Below are positions 1 to 8,159 of a stretch of DNA of 64,000 nucleotides, one piece after another. The notes beneath the pieces were generated by a model. It had not been told where the DNA came from. It was given only the letters and a program-made list of their open reading frames with translations, and made no database searches. The translations under genes and the position numbers were made by a program. The stretch is from Aeromonas popoffii (lineage in GTDB: Bacteria > Pseudomonadota > Gammaproteobacteria > Enterobacterales > Aeromonadaceae). The first letter of the stretch is position 1; the number at the start of each line of letters is the position of its first letter. The stretch lies in NCBI RefSeq assembly GCF_000820025.1, contig NZ_CDBI01000079.1, positions 124,001 to 188,000 on the forward strand, written 5' to 3'.

Positions 1-1274
1 ACACCGCCAACGGTCAGACCCCCTTCGTCACCTTCGGCTTCGGCCTTGGCGACAGCTGGGAGTCCCGCATGATCCAGGGCGCCATCCTCAGTAACCGCAT
101 CGCCGGCCTTGGCAAGAACAGAAAGACGGCCGTGTTCCCGAAACTGGTGTTCGCCATCAAGGATGGCCTCAATCACAAACAGGGCGATCCCAACTACGAC
201 ATCAAGCAGCTGGCGCTGGAGTGTGCCTCCAAGCGGATGTATCCGGACATCCTCAACTACGACCAGGTGGTCAAGGTGACCGGCTCCTTCAAGACGCCCA
301 TGGGCTGTCGCTCCTTCCTCGGGGCTTATGAGGAAAATGGTGAGCTGATCCATGAAGGACGCAACAATATTGGCGTGGTCAGCCTCAACCTGCCGCGCAT
401 CGCCCTGAAATCCCGCGATGAGGCGGATTTCTGGGACAAGCTGGATGCCGCCCTGCGCGTGGCCAAGACAGCGCTCATGTATCGCATCGAGCGTCTCGAC
501 GGCGTCAAGGCGCGGGTCGCCCCTATCCTCTATATGGAAGGAGCCTGCGGCGTGCGTCTGAAGGCAGATGACAACGTCAGCGAGATCTTCAAGCACGGCC
601 GCGCCTCCATTTCGCTCGGTTATATCGGGGTGCACGAGACCATCAACGCCCTGTTTGGCACCGATGTCCATCTGTTTGACAGCGACACCCTGCGCCAGAA
701 GGCCATCGCCATCATAGCGCGGCTCAAGAGGGCGACCGATGCGTGGAAGGACGAGACAGGCTACGGCTTTAGTCTCTACTCCACCCCGAGCGAGAACCTC
801 TGCACCCGCTTCTGCCGCATCGATGCCAAGGAGTTTGGTGTGGTGGCGGGCGTGACTGACAAGGGTTACTACACCAACAGCTTCCACCTCGACGTGGAGA
901 AGCAGGTCAACCCGTACGACAAGCTGGACTTCGAGGCGCCCTATCCGCCCATCGCCAGCGGCGGCTTCATCTGCTACGGCGAGTACCCCAACATCCAGCA
1001 CAATCTGGAAGCGCTGGAGAACGTCTGGGATTACAGCTATGACAAGGTGCCCTACTACGGTACCAACACCCCCATCGACGAGTGCTACGACTGTGGCTTT
1101 ACCGGCGAGTTCGAGTGCACCTCCAAGGGCTTTACCTGCCCGCGCTGCGGCAACCACGACCCGGCCAAGGTGTCGGTGACCCGCCGTGTCTGCGGCTACC
1201 TCGGCAGCCCGGATGCGCGCCCCTTCAATGCGGGCAAGCAGGAAGAGGTGAAGCGCCGCGTCAAACATATGTAA
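1..1274 (+). CDS. nrdD: Anaerobic ribonucleoside-triphosphate reductase, C-terminal part (5' end outside window)
   Basis: Class III ribonucleotide reductase large subunit, which makes dNTPs without oxygen through a glycyl radical installed by NrdG. The reading frame is open from base 3, so the gene starts before the window. About 424 residues of the usual ~700 are present. The C-terminus carries a zinc-type cluster of two Cys pairs (CYDC and CPRC) and then the glycyl radical motif RVCGYLGSPDARPFNAG, with Gly in the conserved place. nrdG follows about 100 bp downstream, beyond a small terminator hairpin. The assignment is secure from the radical loop and the neighbouring activase. Confidence 0.97.
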   Translation, partial: TANGQTPFVTFGFGLGDSWESRMIQGAILSNRIAGLGKNRKTAVFPKLVFAIKDGLNHKQGDPNYDIKQLALECASKRMYPDILNYDQVVKVTGSFKTPMGCRSFLGAYEENGELIHEGRNNIGVVSLNLPRIALKSRDEADFWDKLDAALRVAKTALMYRIERLDGVKARVAPILYMEGACGVRLKADDNVSEIFKHGRASISLGYIGVHETINALFGTDVHLFDSDTLRQKAIAIIARLKRATDAWKDETGYGFSLYSTPSENLCTRFCRIDAKEFGVVAGVTDKGYYTNSFHLDVEKQVNPYDKLDFEAPYPPIASGGFICYGEYPNIQHNLEALENVWDYSYDKVPYYGTNTPIDECYDCGFTGEFECTSKGFTCPRCGNHDPAKVSVTRRVCGYLGSPDARPFNAGKQEEVKRRVKHM

Positions 1275-1294
1275 GCGCGCAGGCGATGAAGCGC

Positions 1295-1320
1295 TGGCCC
1301 CTGACTCAAGGGGCCATTTT
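1295..1320 (+). terminator. Terminator between nrdD and nrdG
   Basis: Perfect 8-bp stem (TGGCCCCT / AGGGGCCA) with a six-base loop, followed by TTTT. The T run is short, so it may only attenuate transcription into nrdG. Confidence 0.6.
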
Positions 1321-1374
1321 CATTGGAGGGCGGCAGCCATGCCGCTGTCCCATGAACGAGGCAGGAAACAAGCG

Positions 1375-1884
1375 ATGCACTACCACCAATACTATCCGGT
1401 CGATGTGATCAACGGCCCCGGCACCCGCGCCACCCTGTTTGTGTCGGGCTGCGAGCACCAGTGCCCGGGCTGCTATAACCAGAGCACCTGGCGGCTCGAT
1501 GGCGGCCAACGGTTTGATCAGGCGATGAGCGATCGCGTCATCCGAGATCTTAACGACAGCCGTATCAAGCGGCGAGGTCTGTCGCTCTCCGGCGGCGATC
1601 CGCTCCACCCGGCCAACGTGCCTCATGTGCTGGCGCTGGTGAAACGGGTGCGGGCCGAGTGTCCGGGCAAGGATATCTGGTGCTGGACCGGTTATTTGCT
1701 CAATGAGCTCTCAGATGCCCAGCGCGAGCTGGTTGCCTTGCTGGATGTGCTGGTGGATGGCAAGTTCGAAAAAGCGCTGGCGGACCCAGGTCTGCTCTGG
1801 CGTGGCAGCAGCAATCAGCAGATCCACAACCTCAATGCCAGGGGTGAAGCGGGTGAGCGTATTCCCTCTCTGGTTTGCAGTTGA
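1375..1884 (+). CDS. nrdG: Anaerobic ribonucleotide reductase activating protein
   Basis: Radical SAM activase that generates the glycyl radical on NrdD. The protein begins MHYHQYYPVDVINGPG, closely matching enterobacterial NrdG, so I chose the ATG at 1375 over the in-frame ATG at 1339; an AGGCAGG-like ribosome site precedes it. The iron-sulfur motif CEHQCPGC binds the 4Fe-4S cluster and SAM, and SLSGGDPLHP is the conserved GGDP region. The family body ends at WRGSSNQQIHNLN. About 15 further residues extend beyond the E. coli end, giving 169 aa against 154. It probably forms one transcription unit with nrdD. Confidence 0.96.
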   Translation: MHYHQYYPVDVINGPGTRATLFVSGCEHQCPGCYNQSTWRLDGGQRFDQAMSDRVIRDLNDSRIKRRGLSLSGGDPLHPANVPHVLALVKRVRAECPGKDIWCWTGYLLNELSDAQRELVALLDVLVDGKFEKALADPGLLWRGSSNQQIHNLNARGEAGERIPSLVCS

Positions 1885-1948
1885 AGCCAAGGCTGTTTAT
1901 GGTTAGCCCATCCCTATATCGACGACATCATTGACGAGGAGAGCCGAG

Positions 1949-2119
1949 ATGAGTCATCTGTTCAAGATCCTGCTGGCCATTTTCCTGCCCCCTGTGTGCG
2001 CTTTTATCCAGGTGGGTTTTAGCCTGCACTTTTTAATCAACATAGTGCTGACCCTGCTCGGTGGCCTGCCCGGCATGGTGCATGCGCTCTGGCTGGTGGT
2101 GAGTGACAGGCGCGGCTGA
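1949..2119 (+). CDS. Pmp3/YqaE-family small membrane protein
   Basis: 56-residue protein with two hydrophobic segments (about residues 4-22 and 28-50) and the family pattern LLAIFLPPVCAFIQVG...NIVLTLLGGLPGMVHALW. Proteins of this family (UPF0057, yeast Pmp3, E. coli YqaE) sit in the inner membrane and are often stress-induced, but their molecular role is not settled. The ATG at 1949 has GAGGAGAG upstream and matches the usual N-terminus; the in-frame ATG at 1931 would add six unlikely residues. A strong terminator follows, so it is probably monocistronic. Confidence 0.9.
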   Translation: MSHLFKILLAIFLPPVCAFIQVGFSLHFLINIVLTLLGGLPGMVHALWLVVSDRRG

Positions 2120-2142
2120 ATCAGGCTATCCGTTGCATGCTG

Positions 2143-2170
2143 AGCCAACCCGACCGGGTTGGCTTTTTTT
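2143..2170 (+). terminator. Terminator after the YqaE-like gene
   Basis: Ten-base stem arms AGCCAACCCG / CGGGTTGGCT with a very tight loop, followed by seven T residues. Confidence 0.85.
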
Positions 2171-2270
2171 ATGATGTTCAAACGGCGTCGACTTGTTACC
2201 GTCACTGGTCGGCCATCGTGCCGGAGGATGGCGCCGCGTCATCCTGAGCCGACTCAACAAGGCGTGTTGA

Positions 2271-2645
2271 ATGCGTTTGAATGTCTTGCTGCTGGGCGCT
2301 GTGCTCGGCCTGCTTGGGGGCTCAGTGACGCTGAACCAGCCGCCGATCGATATGACCCCGGAGCAGTTGTCAGGGTGCTGGGTACAGGAAGAAGAGATTG
2401 GGTGGTTCCGCCCTGTAGGAGACCTGCCCGGCAAGCAGCCGGTCAAGGGGTATGTGGCGATCCGCTATCTCATCGACTCCAATGGCAACCTGTTCAGTCC
2501 CGAGAGAGTGGCATCCGAGCCGCCCTGTGTGCTGGATCTCGTCGCCTTGTCGGGCTTGGCCAAGACCCGCTATCGGGTCGCCGAGCAGAACCCGGACGCC
2601 ATACCGGTGCGTGTCGTGAGTCGCTTGGATATCGAGGTTAAATAA
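2271..2645 (+). CDS. Exported protein with TonB C-terminal-like fold (putative)
   Basis: 124 aa, with a hydrophobic N-terminus (about residues 1-20) that looks like a signal peptide or single anchor. The rest (GYVAIRYLIDSNGNLFSPERVAS, then ALSGLAKTRYRVAEQNPDAIPVRV, joined here only as descriptors of two separate stretches) follows the pattern of TonB C-terminal domains: a V-x-F-x-I-D-x-G strand, an L-x-K-x-RY-x-P-like strand and a PV-x-V end. It has no proline-rich linker, so it cannot span the periplasm as a true TonB. The start has AAGG upstream. Function is unknown; the fold assignment is pattern-based and moderate. Confidence 0.65.
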   Translation: MRLNVLLLGAVLGLLGGSVTLNQPPIDMTPEQLSGCWVQEEEIGWFRPVGDLPGKQPVKGYVAIRYLIDSNGNLFSPERVASEPPCVLDLVALSGLAKTRYRVAEQNPDAIPVRVVSRLDIEVK

Positions 2646-2647
2646 CA

Positions 2648-2671
2648 AAATCCCGGCCAGGCCGGGATTTC
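2648..2671. terminator. Bidirectional terminator
   Basis: Palindrome AAATCCCGGC-CAG-GCCGGGATTT between two convergent genes. It ends in T runs on both strands, so it can serve both the upstream plus-strand gene and the MliC gene on the minus strand. Confidence 0.85.
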
Positions 2672-2674
2672 TCA

Positions 2675-3034
2675 TTACTGTTGTTTGCAGTCGTTGTAGA
2701 CGCCCTGCCACTCGCCATCCTTGTCGCGCATCTCGACGAATCCTCCCTCCCCCTTGTTCCACCAGATGGCCTCATGGTCATCGGTATAGCGAGCGCCGGA
2801 GGCGGAGACTGTCTGTGGCAGGGTGTAATCCTTGCCATCGGGCAGTGCCAGCTTGACGAAATTCAGGCTCTGGTCGGAGAGGGCGAAGTAACTCACCTGC
2901 ACCTTCTTGCCCTGCTCACACAGATAGGTGACGGGATCGCCGCCGGTCACGCTCAATGTGGTGGCCCCGCGTTCGCAACCGCTCAGCAGGGTCAGGGCCG
3001 TGATGCCCAGCAACAGAATATTGGCGTGCTTCAT
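2675..3034 (-). CDS. MliC-family lipoprotein, c-type lysozyme inhibitor
   Basis: 119-aa lipoprotein with a signal peptide ending in lipobox LLSG-C20. The mature part carries the MliC/PliC pattern: YLCEQGKKVQVSYF near the start, then VSASGARYTDD and the tail FVEMRDKDGEW...C. Family members protect the peptidoglycan from host or predator c-type lysozymes by inserting a conserved loop (here SASGARY) into the enzyme active site. The second conserved cysteine (C-terminal NDCKQQ) probably pairs with the one in YLCEQ. GGAGAG precedes the ATG. It is a single-gene unit. Confidence 0.88.
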   Translation of the reverse strand: MKHANILLLGITALTLLSGCERGATTLSVTGGDPVTYLCEQGKKVQVSYFALSDQSLNFVKLALPDGKDYTLPQTVSASGARYTDDHEAIWWNKGEGGFVEMRDKDGEWQGVYNDCKQQ

Positions 3035-3142
3035 CTTGAACTCTCCATCGGTATCAACCGGCTTGAGCCTACCAGTTTGTGCCCAAGTCGCAATCTTCCC
3101 GGAGGCGGATTGCGTCGGTAAGTGTCCGGATGACTCGCATTG

Positions 3143-4015
3143 TCATACCAATGCAGCTTGCCGGATGACAGGTGCGTCGAGGGGGCATCTCATGGCGCGC
3201 TCCAGGATATCCAGAATGTCGCTGTCTATGGTCTCGTCAAATTTGCGGGCGAACAGGTGCTCGCTTTGTTGCAGGGCCTCGGCGTCGTGCACCGTGTAGT
3301 CGCGCGGGCGCAGCTTGATGTCACCCATGGGGATCCAGTCGATGGCTCGCTTGTCATCGTTGACTATCTGGCCCTGATAGCTGGTGTTCATGATCACCGT
3401 CTGGAAGAAGCCCTCGTCAGCGATCAGGGTGTGGCGGTAGAAATCCTTGAAACGATCGACCTCCGGGCTGTGGCTGACGAATTCGCAGAAGGCCCGGCTC
3501 AGGATCATCCACTGATTGCCAATGTAGGGGGTCACTCCTTCCAGGTAGGGACGGGTCTTCACCGGTTCGCACACCAGCTCCTGGGCGGTTTCGGTCACAT
3601 AGTGATCGATGCGGTGCAGGGTGTCCGGTCTGTGCTGGCGCTGATCTGCGACCTTGAGGAAATCCTTGCCCTTGTGATCGCGCAGGAAGTCATGAATGTC
3701 ACTCTGGGAGCGCAGCGGGAAGTCCTGGGCGCTCAGATTGATGAAGAACTCCCACTCCTTGTTTTGCTCCAGCAGCGCCGCTATGCCGCGCAGCTCCGCA
3801 TCCACCAGGCTGTAGCCGCCCCAGAGCGCATTCTTGCTGGGGAGCATGCCAGCGTTGGGGTAATCCGCCAGAAAACGGGTTATCTCCTGCTGCAGCTCAG
3901 GACCCGAGCTCTTGTCCACGTGGATCAGGTAGTGGTTGCTGTCGTGGTAAATCGCCTTGAACAGGCGCTTGAACTGATCGGGATAGCGATGCACCAGAAT
4001 GAGGTAGGCAATCAT
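3143..4015 (-). CDS. Core-2/I-branching-type glycosyltransferase (GT14-like)
   Basis: 290-aa protein starting MIAYLILVHRYPDQFKRL. The pattern of YLIHVD, WGGYSLVDAELRG, FINLSAQDFPLRS and later GNQWMILSRAFCEF...ADEGFFQTVIMNT is typical of the beta-1,6-N-acetylglucosaminyl/xylosyltransferase family. No signal peptide or membrane segment is seen, so it is likely cytoplasmic, acting on an unknown surface glycan acceptor. The ATG at 4015 follows a CAGGACAC site. The frame stays open to 4141, but the extra 42 residues do not resemble the family. No other glycan genes are nearby, so the target cannot be inferred. Confidence 0.86.
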   Translation of the reverse strand: MIAYLILVHRYPDQFKRLFKAIYHDSNHYLIHVDKSSGPELQQEITRFLADYPNAGMLPSKNALWGGYSLVDAELRGIAALLEQNKEWEFFINLSAQDFPLRSQSDIHDFLRDHKGKDFLKVADQRQHRPDTLHRIDHYVTETAQELVCEPVKTRPYLEGVTPYIGNQWMILSRAFCEFVSHSPEVDRFKDFYRHTLIADEGFFQTVIMNTSYQGQIVNDDKRAIDWIPMGDIKLRPRDYTVHDAEALQQSEHLFARKFDETIDSDILDILERAMRCPLDAPVIRQAALV

Positions 4016-4478
4016 GTCAATGTGTCCTGTGTGGGCGGCAGGGCTGCGCCAAACAGAAAATCGCCTCAGGCCGCTGGCTTGAAGCTTGTTTTCGTCGGGA
4101 TGGCCGCTGTCGCAGTAAAAAGAGTGGATAGCAGATAACAACAGTGAGAACAGGCTGCGACGGGGAAGGGATGCGCCTTATGGCATCGGGTCAATACAGC
4201 TGGTCTGGCGACGTCAGGTTGAGGGTGAGAGGTGGGCAAGGGCTGCCCTGGCTGGCGACTCTTTTGCATGACAAGCCTGTCATCAGGTGCAGAGCGCAAT
4301 CGGCCGGTAAGTGAGAGGCCACAGTAGCACGGTTCGGGCCAGCGTCGTCATATATCGCCGGTGCCGCAGAAAAACCATTCAATGGAGTCCAAGTCTGGCT
4401 TCGACGTCCCATACCAGCCCTTGCCAGCATCGTTATCGTTGTCGTCAGACAAGAAGGGTCGATCTGCAACACGCGGGC
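4016..4478. other. Intergenic stretch without a recognisable gene
   Basis: About 460 bases between two minus-strand units. The part next to the glycosyltransferase (about 4080-4145) is richer in A+T and probably holds its promoter. I see no conserved protein, RNA gene or repeat in the remainder. Confidence 0.5.
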
Positions 4479-4510
4479 AAAAAAACGCCCCGCAGACGTG
4501 GCGGGGCGAA
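4479..4510 (-). terminator. Terminator of the slyA-hlyD-DUF2955 operon
   Basis: Read on the minus strand: stem TTCGCCCCGC / GCGGGGCG with a short loop, followed by a run of seven T. Confidence 0.88.
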
Positions 4511-4542
4511 AGGCAGCAGATCCTTTGCTATTGGAAAAGGGT

Positions 4543-5568
4543 TCAATAACCGAATCGGGTCGCCTCGAAGCGGTTAAGCAGCCGGTGGATGAGGTAACAG
4601 GCCAGCAGGGTGGCGACGATGGCAAACAGTATGCTGCTCACCCGATAGAGGGCGCTAAACACCAGATCGTTACCCAGGGTGAGGTATTGGCCAAACAGGA
4701 TGCCGAGGGTGGTGAGGGCGCCAAAGCTGACCCCCGAGCCGCCTGCCTCCTTGACGTGGGCATGGCTGAACAGCATGGCGCCTAGCCAGAGCATGGGGGC
4801 GACCAGCAGGAGCAAACCGGACCAGTCGTAGAGCACCAGCTGGCTGAGCAGGCCGAAGGTCACACCGAGCAGTGTGCCCATGGCCCGCTTGCGGGCATAG
4901 CTCAGCGCGCCGTTCCAGTGCATGGGAAACAGCAGCAGGGTGGTGGCCTGGGCGGACATGGAGTCCCGCAAGTCGAAGATCTGGAACACCATGAAGGAGA
5001 GGGTGGCTATGCTGGCGCCGAGCAGGGCCTCGTGTCGCATCCGGTGTGGCGCCTTGGGGGGCGCAGCCGGCTTGGGCCGCTCTTCCACATCCGGGATCAG
5101 TGCCGTCATCAGGTAGGCGATGAGCACCGACAGGGTGCTGGCCCACAGATTGTTGAAGATGAGGTCGTTGAGATCGGTCTGCGGGTAGCTGGCAAAGTGC
5201 AGCATGATACTGAGGCTCATCACGCCATTGGCGCCAAACAGGAACAGGCTGCCCCGGGACATGGCGGCAAAGCGGTAGAGAAACAACAGGAAGGCGATGG
5301 GGATCATCAGGCCGGGATGGCCGCCAAACAGCCCTCCCAGCAGCCCCACCTCTACCCCGCAGATAACGGCGGCCGCCATCAGCTGACGGGCAGCATGGCC
5401 GTTCATCACAGGCACCATGCCCAGCAGCAATACCGGGGTCACGGTATAGAGGACACCATAGTTCCAGCCAAACAGCTTGCAGAGCAGGAAGCCAAGGGTG
5501 CAGCCAAAGGCGATGCGCAGACATTGGCGCAGCTCGTTGGCGGTGAGGGGCCTGTGCCACAGATTCAT
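4543..5568 (-). CDS. DUF2955/FUSC-like inner-membrane transporter component
   Basis: 341-aa integral membrane protein with two blocks of hydrophobic helices (about residues 15-165 and 195-330) separated by a charged, proline-rich cytoplasmic linker (VEERPKPAAPPKAPHR). This duplicated layout is that of the FUSC/AaeB-like transporters. It follows a HlyD-type adaptor by 13 bases, so the two should form an efflux system across both membranes for aromatic or other small toxic compounds. The ATG at 5568 has AAGGTGG upstream. E. coli ydhJ-ydhK beside slyA has a comparable gene set. Confidence 0.83.
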   Translation of the reverse strand: MNLWHRPLTANELRQCLRIAFGCTLGFLLCKLFGWNYGVLYTVTPVLLLGMVPVMNGHAARQLMAAAVICGVEVGLLGGLFGGHPGLMIPIAFLLFLYRFAAMSRGSLFLFGANGVMSLSIMLHFASYPQTDLNDLIFNNLWASTLSVLIAYLMTALIPDVEERPKPAAPPKAPHRMRHEALLGASIATLSFMVFQIFDLRDSMSAQATTLLLFPMHWNGALSYARKRAMGTLLGVTFGLLSQLVLYDWSGLLLLVAPMLWLGAMLFSHAHVKEAGGSGVSFGALTTLGILFGQYLTLGNDLVFSALYRVSSILFAIVATLLACYLIHRLLNRFEATRFGY

Positions 5569-5578
5569 CGTCGCCACC

Positions 5579-6621
5579 TTAGTAGATGTAGTGCAGCAGG
5601 CTGAGCAGGCGGATCTGGCCACGGGCAAACAGAGCGCTTAGTGCGTTGTCCGGCAGCAGTTGCACTGTGGCGCGGGCACCGGCCGGCAGGTGGCTTGGCA
5701 ACTGCTCCAGCGTCAGGTGTACCCGCAGCCGCTGGGCGTTGCGCACCCAGCGATCCGATTCGGTGGGGCTGGCCAGCAGACCGTTGGCATCGAACTGACC
5801 GGCGCTGACTCCGGCATCCAGGCTGGTGACACGGGCCGGATAAAGCTTGCCCGGCTCGCCATCGAAGGCGACCAGCGCCTGGCTATCCTGAGCCACGTGC
5901 CGCAGGCTCTTCTCGCGAAAATCGGCGATCACGTCCACCTGCTCGGAGACCAGCGCCAGCAGCGGGGCTCCGGCTGCGGCGAAGCTGCCCGGCTTGAGTT
6001 GCAGATTGGTGATGATGCCATCCTGACTGGCCTGTATCTGGCTGTAGGAGAGGTTGAGCTCGGCCTGGGCGAGGTGGTTGCGCGCCTGGCGTAGCAACAG
6101 GTTGTCATCACCGGGCAGGCCGCGGTTAACCCTGGCCTGGGTCATGCGGGCCTTGCTGGCCATCACGTTGGCCTGGGCAGTGCGCAACGCGCTGTCGGCG
6201 TCATCTTTTTCATGCTACGGCGATAGAGTGCATCGATGCGTTCGGCTTCCCGCCGCTTCTGGGAGGCCTGACTTTGCAACGAGTTGAAGTCGGCGGCAGC
6301 GGCGTTCAGGGTGGCGTCGAGCTGACGGTTCTGCTGCTCGGCCTGATCCAGCGCGAGCCGGGCCTGTTCGACGGCCAGTTCAAAGGGGGCGGGATCGAGC
6401 GTGAACAGCAGATCCCCCTGTTTGACATGCTGGTTGTTGCCGACGGCGACCTGCGCCACCTTGCCACTGACTTGGGGGGCCAGCTTGGTCACGACGCGGG
6501 TGGCCATGGCTTGCGGGGTGAGCGGCATCTTGAGGTCGGCCAGCAGGAAGTAGCCAAATAGCAGTATGAAGCTCCCCATGGCCCATTTTATCCAGCGTTT
6601 GAATTGTTGATCCGGGGTCAT
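5579..6621 (-). pseudogene. HlyD/EmrA-family membrane fusion protein, frameshifted
   Basis: Periplasmic adaptor of the efflux operon, present in two overlapping frames. The N-terminal part (from ATG 6621) has an anchor helix (WAMGSFILLFGYFLLADL), the first lipoyl half (KLAPQVSGKVAQVAVGNNQHVKQGD) and a coiled coil. It then runs out of frame after ...ALYRRSMKKM. The C-terminal part resumes in the -1 frame as DDADSALRTAQANV and continues through the second lipoyl half and beta-barrel to HYIY. The break lies at an A5 run on the coding strand (plus 6206-6210). One extra A, or a -1 slip at AAA-AAG, restores one ~347-aa protein. No other damage is visible, so it may be a recent mutation, a sequencing error or programmed frameshifting. 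Confidence 0.85.
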
Positions 6622-6622
6622 C

Positions 6623-7096
6623 CTATTCTCTCTCTTCACTCTGTGAACCTATCTTGCCGAGGGCGTTGGCGGAGATCCGGTGCACTATGTCTTCAAATTG
6701 TTCCAGCTCTCGCTTGCTGATGCCGGTGAGCAGGTCCCGGCGAATGTCCATGATGCGATCTTCGATCTGGTCGAGCAGCGCCTTGCCCTCTGGCGTCAGG
6801 GTGACGATGCGGGCCCGTTTGTCCTTGCAACAGCAGTGGCGCTCCACCAGCCCCTGCTCTTCCAGCAGACCCAGGGTGCGCATCAGGGAAGGCAGCTCTA
6901 TCTCCAGTGCCTCGGCGAGCGTCTTCTGGCTGAGGTGACCTCCGAGGCGACTGAGTTTCCACAGCGCAGTCCAGCGGGGATGGGTCAGACCCAGCGGCGC
7001 CAGCTCGAGATCGGCCACGGTACGCCACAGTCGATGCAGTCGTCCGACGCGCTCGGCGAGGGACAACTCGCGCAACATTTCCAGATCTTTCATCAT
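6623..7096 (-). CDS. MarR/SlyA-family transcriptional regulator
   Basis: 157-aa winged-helix repressor, SlyA-like: LHRLWRTVADLELAPLGLTHPRW, then helix-turn-helix LSQKTLAEALEIELPSLMRTL and wing KDKRARIVTLTPEG. A CCC cluster in the recognition region (ERHCCCKDKRA) might respond to oxidants, which is inference. I chose the ATG at 7096 (GAGAG upstream); the earlier ATG at 7129 lies inside the promoter and operator. The stop is one base from the hlyD start, so the three genes form one operon that this protein probably represses through the palindromes upstream. Confidence 0.9.
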   Translation of the reverse strand: MMKDLEMLRELSLAERVGRLHRLWRTVADLELAPLGLTHPRWTALWKLSRLGGHLSQKTLAEALEIELPSLMRTLGLLEEQGLVERHCCCKDKRARIVTLTPEGKALLDQIEDRIMDIRRDLLTGISKRELEQFEDIVHRISANALGKIGSQSEERE

Positions 7097-7113
7097 GAGC
7101 ACTCTCAATTTAC

Positions 7114-7150
7114 TTAGCTTGCTAAGCATTGTAATTGTTTAGCAGGCTAA
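7114..7150. promoter_or_regulatory. Paired palindromic operators for the SlyA/MarR repressor
   Basis: Two copies of the 12-bp palindrome TTAGC-NN-GCTAA at 7114-7125 (TT centre) and 7139-7150 (AG centre), 25 bp centre to centre. The whole is also an inverted repeat with 16-bp arms. They bracket the predicted -10 box, as expected for autorepression by a MarR dimer pair. Confidence 0.8.
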
Positions 7151-7155
7151 GTAAA
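7128..7155 (-). promoter_or_regulatory. Promoter of the slyA-hlyD-DUF2955 operon
   Basis: Minus-strand -35 TTTACT (7150-7155), 16-bp spacer, -10 TACAAT (7128-7133). The -10 lies between the two operator palindromes, so repressor binding would block polymerase. Confidence 0.6.
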
Positions 7156-7364
7156 TGGTGTGGTCGAGATCTTGTTTATAAAAAATCAGGTGGGTTTCTT
7201 ATGGCGCTTTTTGATGAGTAAAGGGCTTCGCAAGAGGCTTTTTGGGTTTGGAATGAGCGAAAGATGCGCGAAATCCCATGGAATACCCTGGCGGGATAAA
7301 TAAACGTGGGCTGGCTGGTGGGATGAAAATAAGGCAAGGGTTGCGTCTGCTATTATTTTTGGTC

Positions 7365-7400
7365 AACAGGATGCCATATAAATTCGGCAGCCTGTTTTTT
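7365..7400 (+). terminator. Terminator-like hairpin in the 1-kb intergenic region
   Basis: Stem AACAGG-a-TGCC / GGCA-g-CCTGTT with one mismatch and an AT-rich loop, followed by six T residues. There is no recognised gene immediately upstream on the plus strand, so it may end an unannotated small transcript or be a relic. Confidence 0.45.
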
Positions 7401-7444
7401 ATCCACTAATATTGATGGGTCAGCTAAACAGGGAGACGATAGCT

Positions 7445-7603
7445 GTGGAACGATATGAATCGGGTGACCCCCATTTCTCAATCGAGAGCCTGCTGGCCGA
7501 TGGAGAATATGTTGCCGACGCACATTATGGCCCCAGTCTGGAAGCGAGTGATATCTGTCATGAATTTGACCCCGCCAATATTCCACTGTTATTAGCCGAA
7601 TAG
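7445..7603 (+). CDS. Possible small protein (52 aa), unknown
   Basis: GTG start at 7445 with GGGAG nine bases upstream; an ATG at 7415 lacks such a site. The product (VERYESGDPHFSIESLL...) is acidic and soluble, with no membrane segment and no family I recognise. It is the only frame in the 7.2-8.1 kb region with a convincing ribosome site. It could also be chance. Nothing around it suggests a function. Confidence 0.3.
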   Translation: MERYESGDPHFSIESLLADGEYVADAHYGPSLEASDICHEFDPANIPLLLAE

Positions 7604-7609
7604 CGAAAG

Positions 7610-8110
7610 CGAGCAGGTTGAAATGAGGCTCTGGCCATTCAGGCGAGCCTGATCCTTGGGGCATGCACTGTCCCACCTGCCTCATTTTATCGCTCTGGAA
7701 GGCACCGCTGTTGTTTCGCGCCCGCGGAGCAACCCACATCATATCCCTCCCGGAACTGCCTCTTGCCGGTGACACCCGGGGCCTGATGATCCACCAGCCT
7801 CAGCTCATGGGATCGCGCAGGTGCTATGCCAGCGTTGTTGCCCTGTTGATATGAAGGCGCAGCTTATATATGGGCTGTCGTCATCCGACTGCTATCCGAT
7901 TATTTTTTGCCTGTTGGTGGGCGAAATTTAATCATTTTTTAATGCCTGTCCCGCCAGGTCGTGGCGTCACGCCGACATCACTCTTTATGTCTGTGTCTGG
8001 CCAGCGTAGTTCAGGGCGAGTGAATAACGCGGGCGGTGGCTATTTTATGGCCATAGCGTTTAAGGTTTTAATGTTTTTATATGCCTTTGTAATCGGGCTA
8101 ACCGACAGGG
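7610..8110. other. Intergenic region upstream of the malate module
   Basis: About 500 bases with no recognised gene. The last ~100 bases become A+T rich (tracts such as TTTTAATGTTTTTATATG near 8070) and probably contain the promoter of the transporter gene at 8160. I see no clear operator. Confidence 0.4.
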
Positions 8111-8159
8111 AAGGGGAGGATCACTAGAGTAGCGCCACACCACACGTTGGAGCATAACA

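Noticed and set aside
3140-4138. 332-codon plus-strand open frame
   Set aside because: Antisense shadow of the glycosyltransferase, which has clear family motifs and a ribosome site.
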